From assembly GCA_030704615.1 (NCBI GenBank), contig CM060734.1, positions 57,182,042 through 57,242,041 on the forward strand: a DNA stretch of 60,000 nucleotides. The letters run 5' to 3'. Below the pieces are notes generated by a model, which saw nothing but the letters and a program-made list of their open reading frames with translations, did no database searches and was not told the origin of the DNA. This DNA comes from Takakia lepidozioides (lineage: Eukaryota > Streptophyta > Takakiopsida > Takakiales > Takakiaceae). Positions 12,576-24,683 of this stretch are shown one piece after another. The translations under genes and the position numbers were made by a program. Each line of letters opens with the position of its first letter. Position 1 is the first letter of the stretch.

Positions 12576-14100
12576 ATGAGCGACGTCACCGCCAATCCTC
12601 GGCAGAGCGTGCAGTGCCGCCCAGTTGGTGGAGGTGTTGGTAGTGGCGACAGCGGTAGCAGCACAAAGCAAGCGAGCGAGCGAGCGAGCGTTGTGCAACA
12701 GTGGGCCCCACGCCAATCAAGCCGCCTCGATCGGCTCATCACTCAACTCATTCAGCCATACAGACAGCCAGCTCCAGCCCTGGCGAGCAACACAACAAAT
12801 CCCACAACCCCTCTCATGTTCCTGATGCGCACCACCACCAGAAGCCAAGCTCCAGACAATTTCAAGAAGCTTCGTCATCTTCACCACGGTCTCCTCCCCT
12901 GCGGATGTTCTTCCACTGGCGCCCCACCGACTGAAGAACACCCACTGCGTCTGTTGAGCCCTCTCCCACTGCGCCTCTCAGGTACGGTCCGAGGTCCCAT
13001 GCTGATCACTTCTCCCCCAGGTTCTCCATCCCATTCTCGGCAGTGGCTTCAAGGCGTCCCTACCTCTCTTGGTCATGAGCCTCTTCACGCGCCTTCTTCT
13101 CCAGTTGTGCAACCCGCATTGGCGACCCCATTACTCTTCCCACAGCATCAGACGCCTATCCCTGTAGACCGTACCCCGTGCCCAGCTTGCGGTCGCCTTT
13201 TTGCGCGCATCAGAGGGCTTGCGCGACATCAGCGCACATGTGCGGCTCTTCATCAGACGGGCACAGATGGTACTTCTCCATTTCAGCCCCGTGTCTTGCA
13301 TGCACCACCTCCAGCCTCTGCATGGCATTGGCTTTCAGCTCTAGATGCACTGGGCGCGCTTCAACTAGGACTGCCATGGCCTCGTCTTTATACAAGAATC
13401 CCGATGCCCCTGCGTCATGAGGTCCAATGGGCACTCCGTCTGCCATTAGACAGGCTCGCTCGTGATCCTGATGATATACCAGCATGGTATTTTTTCTTGT
13501 TATTTCCTCAGTGGTGTGCCCCCTCGCGGCGGTCAGTCAGGGCACAGGGAGACGCACATCCGTCTTCACCGTTTCTAAATCTGGAGATTGGGAGAGTCTA
13601 CAAGATGAGCATTATTTACAAGCACTGGCTCTCGCGGCACGTGTGCCTTCGGCTTCCTCCACACAGCCACCATCATCGGCCCACAGGCGACTCCGTCATA
13701 GTCTCATATTAGGCCGTGTTGTCGAATACTCACGCACAGCCAGGGCTTTGGCACCTTTCACTCCAGCGCCCCCATCAGCGGCTACTGTCACTGCCCTTGA
13801 AGCCCTTCACCCATCAGCTCAGGATATCCTTCCGCTCTTCGTCGAGGACTTTGAGCCAGACCAGGATCTCGAGCTGGATCGGAAGGTCTTCACTCAGGCT
13901 TTTACGCGCTGTCCCCATTTTGCAGCAGCAGGTCCTTTCCGGTCTCTTGTATGAGCACTTATGCGACTGTTTCTCTCCACAGGACTTTGCCAGTGGCTTC
14001 TCTCAGCTATTTCAGGTATGCTCCTTTATTGCTGCCGGGCATATCCCTGCCCAAGTGGCCCGTCTCCTTGGGGCCTCCAGAATGTTGGCTATGAGCAAAC
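12576..14100 (+). pseudogene. R2-like non-LTR retrotransposon, 5' half (zinc finger and pre-RT region)
   Basis: An open frame from 12576 carries a C2H2-type finger at 13179-13241 (C-P-A-C ... H-Q-R-T-C), as found near the N-terminus of R2-type retrotransposon proteins. Downstream codons in shifted frames give the usual linker before reverse transcriptase, with YEHL, AAGHIPAQVA and ASRMLAMSK. At least two frameshifts are present (near 13.5 and 13.94 kb). The reading stops being element-like at 14100 and resumes in frame at 31210 with VRPIA. The two pieces are therefore halves of one element split by the 14101-31200 insertion. A (GCGA)n run lies at about 12670-12690. Confidence 0.65.
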
Positions 14101-14129
14101 GAGGGCAGCAAAGCCGTGAGCATATTCCT

Positions 14130-14482
14130 GGATGCGTGAGCAGATTCAAAGCGTGAGCAAATTTCTGATGCGGACCCCAAAACCGTGGGAACAAGTGGGC
14201 CTATTGCCGTGGACGCCAACTTCACTACAACGACGCAATCTCCGCTCCATCAGACCGAAGACAGACAGATTCCATGACGACAAAGTGGCACGAATGCACG
14301 ATGAAACATTCACGGATGAATGGATTTGGGATGGACGTAAAAGTGAAATGGATGAACGTTGGATGAAGCACGGATGAAAATTGTCCAGATGAGGGGACTA
14401 TAGACAATTGTATGAGCATGTCTCGTGAGGGATCAGCAAGCGCAGGGACCAAGCATTAAGGTGTCGTCAACGACATCTTAAA
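14130..14482 (+). repeat. Left subterminal block of the 17.1-kb insertion
   Basis: The order GTGAGCA motifs, a CAATCTCC...CC block, GATGAATGG-rich DNA and a 28-bp palindrome (14455-14482) recurs in direct orientation at 28560-28924, and the GGATGAATG part recurs inverted at 30.97-31.2 kb. The block shows how the terminal DNA of the element is reused. Confidence 0.55.
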
Positions 14483-14876
14483 TCGCATACTCAACATGAA
14501 AAATGAACCCATGAAAATCGTTGCAAGATGTCGTGCACCTAAGCATCGTGCCACAACATACATTGTTGTCCACCACACAATCTAAGCACACAATCCTAGA
14601 AAGCTATACCACAATCGCCCCCCTAGCTGGTGGTTAGGTCCCTCTAACTCCAGATAGCTACAAGATGTAATAGCCACAGCTGTACTAAGTCCTCTATCAC
14701 TGTCCCTATTGTACTCAAACTCTATAGACCAAGAGGTCGGGTACAAGAGCAACCCCATCGTTAGTTGTCGTCTTGCAATCTGTGAACTTGAGTCAGGATC
14801 TCGTGTGTTGGTCTCCTAGTAGCTTGGCCTTGCATTTCTTGTTAGCCTTCCATGGTTGTATCCACTCCCACTATCC

Positions 14877-15201
14877 AATGCAATGCGGACATAACCAATC
14901 CCCATCAGGAACCATCTCAAGAGGTGGAGTCAAGCATCCCATATGCCAACCTCTAGAGCATTTGATCACACACCAGCATGGTGGCTGCCCCTCTAGCAGA
15001 CCCACACAAGATGCACCTCAAACTTGCAGGTACCACTGCCAGGTTTGGGTCAACCTTTCCATCAACATTTGGAAGGTGACATGGCGCGCAATTACGCACA
15101 TGGTCCTTCCAAATCATGCCATCCCGACCCTCCAAGATCAGGACTCCTGAGGGCAACAGCTCTTGAACCCTCAAAATAGTACGTCCTGCAGTCACATCCA
15201 A
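14877..15201 (-). pseudogene. C-terminal PHD finger of the retrotransposon integrase polyprotein
   Basis: Past a TAG at the end of the integrase frame (near 15217), the same frame runs on and reaches a C4HC3 PHD finger at about 15015-14879. Its ligands appear in order: RCILC, MLVCDQ-C, GWH, MGC, then DWLCPHC, with the usual LTPPLE before the last pair. One extra base near 14960 shifts the frame inside the finger. PHD fingers read histone H3 tails. At this position in a retrotransposon it would be expected to guide integration or bind chromatin, as chromodomains do in chromoviruses; that role is inference. The finger is followed by a stop at about 14874. Confidence 0.7.
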
Positions 15202-15216
15202 GGTCGTAGGAGCAGT

Positions 15217-16182
15217 CTACTGCAGATAAACATAGTCACCAGGGTTGAATCTCCGAACCCTAGGACGATAGCCCCCACCACGTATGGTAGCATACCTCAA
15301 CGTATCACGATGTTGTGCAATGGCAAGGTTCTCGAAAGCCATGGGCATGACTTTCTTGAACAACTCTGCACGCTGCTCACATGCATGTGCCCACACGTCC
15401 GGATCGTCAAGGTTAAGAACTGTAGCAGCTTCTCTACGAATGGATGTAGGCAAATCCGGCTCTCGGCCAAAGAGAAGAAAGTATGGTGAGAAGGAGGCAA
15501 GTGATGCTTGCTTGCTGAACCTGTAACCCATGGCTAACCAGGGTAACTGAAGGTCCCAATCTCCTAGGTGTCCCTTCTCCAAGCCATACTTGCGCAAACC
15601 CCTCTTTACTGTCTGAACAACTCTCTCTGCCAAGCCATCGGCCTCAGGATGATCCCGAGAAGTGGTGGGGTGGTCTATCAAGGCCTTGTCACACAAAGCC
15701 TGAAACTCCCCCAAGAACTCTCTCCCTTGGTCCGTGAGTACCTCAGCTGGAGCACCGAATCGGCTAAGCATACAATCCAAGAATGCATACGCAGCTCCCT
15801 CACTAGCCTTATCAGGCAATGGAACCAATTCAATCCACTTGGAGAAGTGCTCCACCATCACCAACACGTACTTGTTGTGGCGCATGGTCAGTGGCAACGG
15901 CCCTGCGAAGTCAAGACTCCACCTGTAGCCCAATCCCATGATCGGAAGAGGGTGCAATTGTGGAGTAGGGGTGTGGAATGAAGCACGCACCCTGTCACAC
16001 ACCATGCACCTAGCCACAAATTGTTGCACCTCTGTGTGCATACCACGCCACCCATACTGCCCCTGCAGTAGACTATGAGTGCGTCGCACCCCAAAATGCC
16101 CCAACTCCTCATGGGCATGCCGCACTAACCGTGCCCGCTGTGTTGGGTGAGGCACAATCCTCACTCGACCATCCTCCCACAC
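15217..16182 (-). pseudogene. Integrase of the methyltransferase retrotransposon
   Basis: The zinc-binding H-H-C-C module is present (HAHEELGH...CMVCDRVR). The catalytic core follows with D in LDFAGP, D in TDQGREF and E in GLAERVVQ, the D,D,E triad of retroviral-type integrases. GDYVYLQ marks the end of the C-terminal SH3-like domain. About 320 residues are open without interruption; the N-terminal stretch is cut off by a stop near 16183. The C-terminal extension continues into the PHD finger. Confidence 0.85.
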
Positions 16183-16329
16183 TCAGAGCAGGTGTGTCCC
16201 CTCCCACTTGAACCTCTTGGCTTGTTGTAGGATCCGATCCCTCTCCTTGGCAGTCACAGTGGCTGCAGTGTCTCCAGTGCGGAGGTAGTCCAACACAACT
16301 GAATCCTCGTGTATATCTTTGGCACCACC

Positions 16330-17129
16330 TTACTCATTGTTGGCCTCAGGGTCCTCAGACACTTGATCTACAATCATCCCTGTTGCAGGTCCAACCTGGC
16401 CTTCCGCTGCCAAGATACACAGAAATGCAGATGCATGCCATCCGGGCACCATCTCCTCGTCCGTCTCACCATGCCACCGAGCTCCAGTGTCATCCTGCTG
16501 GCTCGTGCAACGATTGCGACTCAACCCATCTGCATTGCGATTGACCAAACCCGGTCGATGCACCACCTGAAAGTCATACTCTTGAAGGATGAGTGCCCAC
16601 CGTGCAAGCTTCCCCGTAAGCTTGTCTGACTCCATCAACCACTTGAGTGGTTGGTGATCCGTGACAAGGGTGAAGAGATTGCCGTATAGATAGCACCTGA
16701 AGTGTGCCACGGCCCACACTGCAGCTAAAGCATTCTCCCTCATATGAGCTATACTTAGACTCTGCAACATTGTTCGAGCGGCTAGCATAAGCCACTACGA
16801 ACTCTCTTCCCTCATCGTCCACCTGTGTGAGCACCGCTCCAAGCCCCAGCATGCTCCAATCTGTATGCAGCTGAAAAGGACGCCCCCTGATAGGTCGTCT
16901 CAAGATGGGCACCGAGGTCAACCTCGCCTTGAGCTCTTGAAAAGATTGTTCATGCTCATCTTCCCACTGCCACTCCTGGTCCACCTTGGTCAGCTTGGTT
17001 AGAGCCTTTGCAATGGCACTAAATCCCTTAACAAACCGTCTATAATAGTTTGCTAACCCCATGAAAGCTCGAACTCGGCTCACATCCGTGGGGCGTGGAA
17101 CCTGTGCAATGGACTCTACCTTAGTCTGC
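16330..17129 (-). pseudogene. RT connection and RNase H of the methyltransferase retrotransposon
   Basis: The region begins right after the CACTA insertion with VESIAQVPRPTDVSRVRAF and MGLANYYRRF, the connection segment of Ty3/gypsy RT. RNase H residues are visible: D in LHTDWS, E in YEGE, D in VTDHQ and D in NADGLS. A frameshift near 16.75 kb separates two overlapping frames. Removing the CACTA and one TGT makes the codons continue in frame from the RT at 22166. Confidence 0.85.
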
Positions 17130-17479
17130 TGTCACTACAACAAATTGCGGCTTTTACGTCTCTGTGTTATGACTGCAAATGCAGTCATGGAAGCCATTTA
17201 CGACTTCCTGACTCTGCAGACGTAAAGACCTAGTCAGTTGTGACATGGCAGATATGACTCTCCAGGCTGGCTGTCACGTGGCACCAGAGCAGCTGTGGGG
17301 GTAGTCATACACGCTGGCTTTACTGAATGACTGAACGGACAGTGTAATCCATGTCAGCGGCTGTGCAAGAGTGGCACGTGCTCGATGCAGGAAATGACAC
17401 GTGGCAGAGTGTTTAGCTCTCCATGACTGCGAACTATGACTACGGGTGTGCTAATCCGGTTGCAACACGTGGCGCATTG

Positions 17480-18298
17480 CAGTTTTTACACGTGGTCCAT
17501 CAGCAGATTGACATGTGTCATGATGGGTGTTTTTTTGGGGTGTATTGCTATTTTTTTACATATTTGTATTTCTGCCACGTGGTGTAGTACTATTGGAGAG
17601 TGAAAATAGATGTAGTCATTATTATGACTATGATAGCAGTCATGTACATGTCTATTACAACAATGAAATATAATATATAATACAAAGAGAACAAGGCAGC
17701 AAGACATAACTGCAACAAGCTGAGCAAAACCAAGAGATTGCATACCATCTCTATTTACCAATCTATTTATCATTATCATTTTTGTTGCGATCTAAAAATA
17801 CATTAAATAGTCGCATGTTCTCATGTGAATTATTTTGTCTAACTATAACACTTTGAAAAGTGTTCACCCAGAATCTTCTAACTACTCATGTATTCCATCA
17901 ATCTGCAACCCATCAAAAACGACTTGCATGGCTTTAAGAATTACTACAGCAAGGACATTTGTTTGTTTACCAAGTTCTTGCATAAGATGCACCAACCAAT
18001 ATTGCATTGTGAGACACTCACTCGCTATACTCCAAAGCGTCCAGGGAAGGTCACTGAGCAACCTGCCAAGGCGGAAACAATTAAGAGAATTATCTAATAC
18101 CATATATGAAAAACCAATGCCAGTGTTGTTTATGGTAACTTCTATCCCATGTCTTAAACAAACCAAAGCAAAAAGGTTGGTGTGTATTGGCGAAGTCGTC
18201 AGATACTTCACAAAGAAACATGCACTAAAAATGAAACCCAGGATGATAGGAAGGTCACTCACGTTTATACAAGAGACATCTTGCCCATTGCCCAACAC
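17480..18298. other. CACTA interior, AT-rich, one 138-codon antisense frame
   Basis: The minus frame 18298-17882 encodes a hydrophobic peptide without a recognised family. A GTGAGT donor-like site lies near its start (about 18262), so it may be a captured exon, but this is weak. Confidence 0.25.
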
Positions 18299-18299
18299 C

Positions 18300-19539
18300 C
18301 TGCGTCACCCACACTCTATCTCTATTCCTTCAGCTATCCATGCCTCTGCACAAATCAAGCATTCATCCTTGCCTTGCTGCTAGCAGCTGACAATGATAGC
18401 CTACATTTGTTCTAGGAAACACCCAACTCAGCGTAGCACACTAGTTCCTATGCTGAATTGCGTCTGCTACTCTCTGAAATGTAGCAGGCATTCACCTTTC
18501 TGCCCCGGTTGACCCATCAGTGACTGGGCTCAGATAACTATTCATTCCACAGCTTCTCCTCATCTCTGTTACCTATTTTTTGACACTTTCCTGTTGTCAC
18601 ATTGGCAGTATCATGTCAAAGTCACTCCAAACTAGATTCACTCAACCAGCTAACTTGCAGAATTGAACATGTAAATTTAGGGCCGATTCTGATAAGAGGG
18701 AAAAACAGGGTGAAATGTGTTGAAGAAGATGCCTTCATTAGCAGTGCCTGATTTTATCACTTGTGCCGCTGCTCCCAGTTGACCATCTACCCATGCAGGT
18801 TTCTTGTAGCTATTGATCCACAGGGAATCACAGGTAATCTTGTGCTTGAAATCTGGCCTTCTTGGATGAATCTGGACCCACACAAAATCCCTGCTCCTTC
18901 AGCTATCCATGCCTCTGCACAAATCATGCATACATCCTCGCCTTGCTGCTAGCAGCTGACAATGACAGCCTAGAATTGTCAAAGCAAACACTAGCAGGGA
19001 AAACAGGGTGAAATATGTTGAAGAAGGTACCTTCATCCTTTTCTCCATCATTTGCTTTCAGGTGTCCAAAGCCCCATCCCGCGCTCCTGCTCTGCACACC
19101 CTTCAAGCATCGCATTCCACGACACCACATCTAGTTCAGCCATAGTGTTGAACACTCCCTTGGCATCCTCAATGTTCCCACATTTAGCATACATGGCCAC
19201 CAGAGCCATGTTCAGGATGACATCTGGTACAATTGCAGATTTGATGATGTCACCAGGGATCTCTTTGCCCTTTTCCAGGGCTGCAGACGCACTGCAAACG
19301 CACACAAACGTTATGTCGGCGGCCTTCACCCCTTCCCCCATCATTTTCTCAAAGGTTGGAGCCTCCATCCCGCACCCCAGCTGTGCATACCCAGCAAGCA
19401 TCGCACTCCACGACACCACATCTCGTTCAGCCACAATGTTGAACACTCCCTTTGCATCCTCAATGCACCCACAATTGGCGTACATGTCCACCAGGGCAGG
19501 GGCAGTGTTCAAAAGGACATGTGGTAATTTGACAGGCAT
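18300..19539 (-). pseudogene. Rearranged PDF-PPR gene fragments inside the CACTA
   Basis: Three pieces match the intact gene at 4.9-9.9 kb. PPR repeats lie at 19539-19048 (MYANCGCIEDAKGVF and FVCVCSA are visible), a PDF C half at about 18850-18760 (RRPDFKHKIT...KKPAWVDG), and a decayed PDF N-half exon with its introns at 18640-18300. On the minus strand the PPR piece precedes the PDF pieces, the reverse of the functional order, so the copy is scrambled. Intron sequence is retained, so capture was from genomic DNA and not cDNA. Confidence 0.8.
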
Positions 19540-20079
19540 TCACCTCCTGACTTGGCTATTCCCAACCCATCCTGCCATTGGCAAGAGATTCCATAGAAAC
19601 TGATAGTTGTCTGTTTGACTGTATAACTATGTATCTCTTGCTTTCTTACAGCTTGTACTGTGACACGCGTAATGCTCTTGTTGTGTTGAATCATTTCACG
19701 CCTTCAGGTTTCAGAACAAACATTACCGTCTTTCTTTATCAGACATGTGCACCAAGACAGAATCTCACCAAAAGATTGTTGGTGTTCAACAGTACCATAC
19801 ATGAAGATAACTAGCACCAAAAGGGCATATGAAGCTTATTCTGCTCTCCACTGGTATTAACTTGCACCAGGACTTTCAATGGCTGTCTTCCAGTCCACCC
19901 ACGGCTCGCTGTAAATGGCTTGCAACCTACAGATTTTCAAGAGAGCTGATTACCATGAAAATTTCAAAACTGGCTTTACAAACCTAATAATTCAAGCATA
20001 ATCAGCATTCAAGCTAAGGAAGCTTTACAAGCATCGTGTTGCGAGTAAAGCCTTGGCAATGTCACCAGGAAATCCCTAG
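19540..20079. other. CACTA interior without recognised content
   Basis: No coding or repeat signature is visible here. Confidence 0.3.
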
Positions 20080-20324
20080 CTGATTGGATGACACTGAAAT
20101 AATGGAGCTTGAAATCCGGCCCTCTTGGTTGAATTTGGGCCCACACTCTATCCCTGCTCCTTCAGCTATCTATGCCTCTGCACAAAATCCTTCAGCTATC
20201 TATGCATACATCCTTGCCTTCCTGCTAGCAGCTGACAATGACAGCCTAGAATTGTTCCAGCAAACACCCCCAACCCTACTTATCAACGAGCAATGAGCTA
20301 ACTTACAAAATTCAATATGCATCT
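20080..20324 (-). pseudogene. PDF C-half exon edge and intron fragment in the CACTA
   Basis: It matches the minus-strand equivalents of the 6.84-6.96 kb intron/exon border, including CTGCTAGCAGC and the start of the FKHK exon. A short internal duplication (ccttcagctatctatgc) is present near 20159-20205. Confidence 0.65.
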
Positions 20325-21180
20325 GAGGGCGTCTGATGAGAGGGCAAAACATGCTGAAATAGGTCGAAGAAGAAGGTGCCCTCACCACACTGTCCTTGAC
20401 CTTGTGTCATGACCCATGGAGGATTTGACCTTGTGTGTGATGCTTGTGTCTGTAGTCAGGTAATGTCGGATTGGTCAGTGAGAACTTGCACCACGGTGCA
20501 GCTGAGCAGGCAGACTTTGAAACACGGTCTGCTAAGACCAAGCCGACTCTCCCAAGAACCTTGTAAACATCAGGAAGAATATCAAATCATGGTACTAACA
20601 GGAGCCAACAACCCACATTTGCAGGATGGACAAAATTCTGCACATCGTACATTTCAAAAAAACCACACCTTGCAATTGCGGTCGCACCCTCGTGAAGGAT
20701 CTTAAAAAAACTCATGCCAGCTCTGCTCCATGATTCAAATTCAGGGCCGAGTCTGATGAGAGGGCAAAATAGGCTGAAATAGGTCGAAGAAGAAGGTGCC
20801 CTCACCACATTGTCCTCGACCTTGTGTCATGACCCATGGAGGATTTGACTGAACATGAACCCAAGATGACCTCTAGTGTGTGCTGCTTGTGTCTGTAGTT
20901 AGGTAATGTCGGATTGGTCAGTGAGAACCACCACGGTGCAGCTGAGTGGGCAGAGATTGAAACACGGCCTACTAAGACCAAGCTAACTCTCCCAAGAACC
21001 TTGTAAACATCAGGAAGAATACCAAATCATGGTACTAACAGGAGAGCCAACCCACATTTGCAGGATGGACAAACTTCTTCACATCGTACATTAAGAAAAA
21101 GCCACACCTTGCGATTGCGGTTGTCCCACCATCGTGAAGGATCTTTTAGAAACTCATGCCAGCTCTGCTCCGTGCTGTAA
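20325..21180 (-). repeat. Two tandem copies of a PDF motif-2 segment
   Basis: The units 20325-20745 and 20746-21180 are direct duplicates. Each contains, on the minus strand, the decayed N half of PDF motif 2, its intron and its C half, as at 6103-6494 in the intact gene. All are non-coding remnants. Confidence 0.7.
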
Positions 21181-21599
21181 AATCAGGGCCGAGCGGGTAG
21201 AGATTGAAACACGGCCTGCTAAGACGAAGCTGACTCTCCCAAGAACGGCGGGCTCCCAGCCGAAACCTCCTCGCACACATACCCTAGCGTTTCTAGGGTT
21301 GCTTGCTCCAGATGCGAAGGTTGATCCAACTGCGGGCCTCCCATGCATGTTTGCCCTCTCTCCCGCTCGCTCGCTCTAAGTCCCAACCCTCTCTCTCTCC
21401 CTCCCGCTCGCTCTAAGTCTGTTCACGCTACCGTGATGAGCAACTTTTTAAGTTTTTTAACCTTTTTGTAAACCCTAAAAGCCCCTTTTTGATTTTTTTT
21501 TGTTTTTTATTTTTTTCCTTAAAGGAAACCACAAGCCCTTGAGGAGGGGGAAAATTCACCCGCCTTCATTTATGGGCCATAAGACCTACAGGACGATCA

Positions 21600-21715
21600 A
21601 CGTCAAGACATACCGTCTCGAACAATCCCACACACGGGATAAGGGCAGCGGGTTTGAACCCCAAACCACAAGGGCGACACACTGTGCACTTACCAGCCGA
21701 TGTGATTTTTTTTAA
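21600..21715 (-). mobile_element. tRNA-derived SINE (family 2), copy in the CACTA
   Basis: Minus-strand reading gives GCTGGTAAGTGCACAGTGTG, then GGTTTGGGGTTCAAACCC with a B box at 21651-21660. The same head occurs at 42405-42515. It lacks a matching acceptor stem, so it is not a tRNA gene. Confidence 0.5.
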
Positions 21716-22165
21716 ATCTTTGTTTTTTTTGGGTTTTTTTTAATTCATTCTAGTGGTAAGAGTCTCCGTTTTTTTAAGATATAAATACTCATATATTATA
21801 TATATAACCAGAAAAGCATGTGTCGACACGTGTAGTCATGTAGTGATTCATCCATGTGATGATCTGGCATAATGCATTAGAGTGAGAGTCATGAAGTCAT
21901 ATGTCTGTCTTGCAATATGCACACGTCATTCCAGTGTAGCCATGACCGTGACTGGTAGTCATATCTGCCATGCCAATATTCGTGGTCAAACATGTTTGAC
22001 CTGTGTTGCGCAGAGTCCGAAGCCATGCAGTCGCATATACGCCTTCTCCAGACCTGCATTATGACTTCAAAAGCATTTTACGACTGCAAATGGCATTTCT
22101 GCCACAAATCTGTCATGACTGCGCACCCATGGGAGTCATAAAAGCCGCAATCTGTTGTAGTGTGT

Positions 22166-22960
22166 ACCCCCAATCCTTCAGGATATATCATGTGACCCAG
22201 ATACTCAATCTGGTTGTGGAAAAACTTGCACTTTCCCGGATGTAACTTCAATCCGTGCGCCCTCAAGCGCTCAAATACCCCTTGAAGGTATCTCTCATGC
22301 TCTTCCACCGTAGCACTAAAGATGATGATGTCATCTATGTAGCACCGAGCAAACTCCACCCCTGCTAGAATCCTGTCCATGACTCTCTGAAACTCTGCCG
22401 GAGCGTTCTTAAGCCCAAATGGTAAGAACCGCCACTGGTATAGGCAATCCTTCCCGTGCTCATTGATCCCCCAGAATGCCGTCTTTTGCTTATCCGCCTC
22501 CTTGATCGGCAACTGCTGATATCCAGATCGTAAATCCAACGTGCTAAAGACCTTGGCATGCCCAATGGCATCAAAGATCTCCTCTGGTGTTGGCATGGCA
22601 TACTTATCGGACTTGGTCTGACGATTTACAGGCCGGTAATCACCGCACATACGTCTCTCCGTCCAATTGCCAAAGACATCCTTCTTGGCTAGCATCACTG
22701 TGGCTGAAGCATACTCTCCCCCAGATAGCTCCACCAAACCAGCCTCCCAAAGGTCCTGAGTTCTCATCTGAATCAAGGACCTCTCCATGTCACTGTATCT
22801 ATAGGGTCTCCGAAAGATTGGCGTGTCAATAGCCAATTCAATGCGAATCTCTTGACCCTTCAGTGCTCCTAAGTCCTTCAAACTGAAGGCAAAGCAGTTC
22901 CTGTAAGCCCTCAAGAACCGCCGTATACGTCGTCTCTCTCCTCCGTGACTGCAACCTTGA
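22166..22960 (-). pseudogene. Reverse transcriptase of the methyltransferase retrotransposon
   Basis: Typical RT blocks appear in order: RRMCGDYRPVN, FSTLDLRSGYQQLPI, FLPFGLKNAPAEFQRVMD, and the catalytic CYIDDIIIFS, followed by GKCKFF and YLGHMIY. About 280 codons are open. The frame breaks at 22162 where the CACTA begins; the remainder lies at 17129. Confidence 0.9.
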
Positions 22961-23276
22961 GTCCAGCAGGCTTAGAGGTAGAAGACGCGTCCCGTGGTTG
23001 TTATGCTGCAACCTCTTGAGCAGTGACCACTGCCTCCTCTGTCAGTGACAATGTCTCATTCTACCCCATCATCCCATCCTTGAGGACCTCCTCAATCCGA
23101 GAAAAATCCCCAACCTGATCCATCACCGCCGCCTTGGCTGCCAACTCCTTCTGAACCTCGAGCACCTCCAACGTGTGCCATGGATGTGGCCTGCACTTCG
23201 TGGTCCTCACCTGCTTGCCCCCACTCGCTGCCTGTACCGTCTCGATAGGCAGGGAGACCATGAAGGGAAGAGTACT

Positions 23277-24683
23277 TCATACTCTGCGCTGCTCAGTCAT
23301 AGTCAAGCTGATAATCCAGGTCAAGCAATTGAGATCTATTGCTTGCCCCAACACCTGACGACGTGATGCCTCAGAAAGAGATGGCACCACCGTGGTACCT
23401 GTGGTAAAACCCATCGCCCGCTCGCGCTCGTCAGCATTGGGCTCCACTAATTGTTGCAACTAGCTATCCCACAAGTGGCCAGGTCCACCATCCCGAAAAG
23501 CATGGGATCCTGGGAAGCTGAGCAGTGTAGGTAATGCTGCTCATGGTTGACCCACCCTGTTGACCACTGCCAAAGGCGAACGGTCATCGTGTCTCACACG
23601 TTGAGACTGCCTCCCTGTGTCCAAAATGCTATCCACTGTGAAGTGTGCTGGCCGCTGCACCCCATCAAATGCACGCTTGAGCAGTGCGGGTGGCATCAAG
23701 ATAGTCCACCATAGCCGTGGACGATGAGCCCATGACCCCACTGCAGCTGCATCCAGCAACACTGCTGACCCAAGCCACGACCGGACTTGATGCACACCGG
23801 CCATCACCCTGGCCCGAGAATCACCCATCAGTGGTACATTCTCCAAGATGTATGCTGGAGATACAGCTTGATGAAGCTGCAAGTGGCGCAAAATCCGCAC
23901 CATCTCCCAAAACAGACCCGTCCTCGAGTATCGCAATCCATTGCCATGCCTGGCTGATGAATGCCCTTGGCAGGGCCAACCTGCCACTACCAGATCAATG
24001 GAGCCAACCCGCTCCAAATCCTGTGCCCCCAGCAACGAAATGTCTGCTGGCAAGGCTTGTTGGTATCCACGAACTGCAGACACTGGCAACAAATCAGGGT
24101 ACTGCTGTACCAACTGAGCAACATGGCGCAGTGAGACGCATCGTGCAGTCTCATCCCTCTCCACATACATGTAACGTTGAACTCGTACACTTGCCTGCTG
24201 TACTGCAGCCAATCTAGTGCTGATCCCGCCAAACAAGTCCAGAAGACATATGCCTTCATCCGGGCACTGCCACACAAGAGGTGTGGTGTCCAATGGCAAC
24301 AACTGAGGTGGTCCTGGTGCAATCACCGCACTCTCCTCTTCTCCTGACGATACGAAGGCCTCTACCCAGGCTTGTTGTACCCGTCCATCAGCAGCCTGCT
24401 GCAAATCCTTGCTCGTACCCCATAATGGAGTGTGAGCGACCATGGCAGGCAACTCCGCCGTACCATGCAAGTCATCCTGCTCTGCTGGAGGTGGCACATC
24501 CTCTGCATGGGCATTGCCTTCCAGCAACTCTCCAGGCCAACTAACTGCAGCTGTAAAGGCGGCTAGTGTTGGTAGCTTGCCCGCTGGGCAGCCGCAATAC
24601 CCCCAATGAATGTCACAGGGAGCTGTGCACGACGACCATCCCCTGACTGCCATCCAGGCCTGTAGGATGCTGACTCCTCCCAA
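23277..24683 (-). pseudogene. Cytosine-5 DNA methyltransferase domain within the retrotransposon
   Basis: In the 380-codon frame 24683-23541 the C5 methyltransferase motifs occur in canonical, unpermuted order. Motif I is LLDLFGG (about 147-153), then YVERDE, motif IV with the catalytic cysteine in GWPCQGHS (235-242), motif VI ILENVP (279-284) and motif VIII HRPRLWW (320-326). The same frame continues past a TGA (about 23540) and a TAG (about 23460) into motifs IX/X: FRDGGPG, ERERAMGF and RRQVLGQAIDLN. The domain resembles DNMT3-type enzymes more than plant DRM, whose motifs are circularly permuted. It sits between protease and RT. Retrotransposon-borne methyltransferases are known in dinoflagellates and charophyte algae. 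The copy is dead because of the stops and a frameshift near 24.6 kb. Confidence 0.9.

Larger units (their letters stand above)
17133..22162. mobile_element. Non-autonomous CACTA (En/Spm) transposon carrying PDF-PPR gene fragments
   Basis: The left end reads CACTACAACAAATTGCGGC and the right end is its inverse with one mismatch. Both flanks carry TGT (17130-17132 and 22163-22165), the 3-bp duplication expected for CACTA elements. Excision restores the RT frame of the host retrotransposon. Subterminal DNA is rich in short atgact/agtcat repeats on both sides. No transposase is seen; the cargo is fragments of the PDF-PPR family plus a SINE. Confidence 0.9.

Noticed and set aside
13484-13954. Independent gene encoding a 156-codon protein
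   Set aside because: It is a frame-shifted continuation of the R2-like element between its zinc finger and RT.
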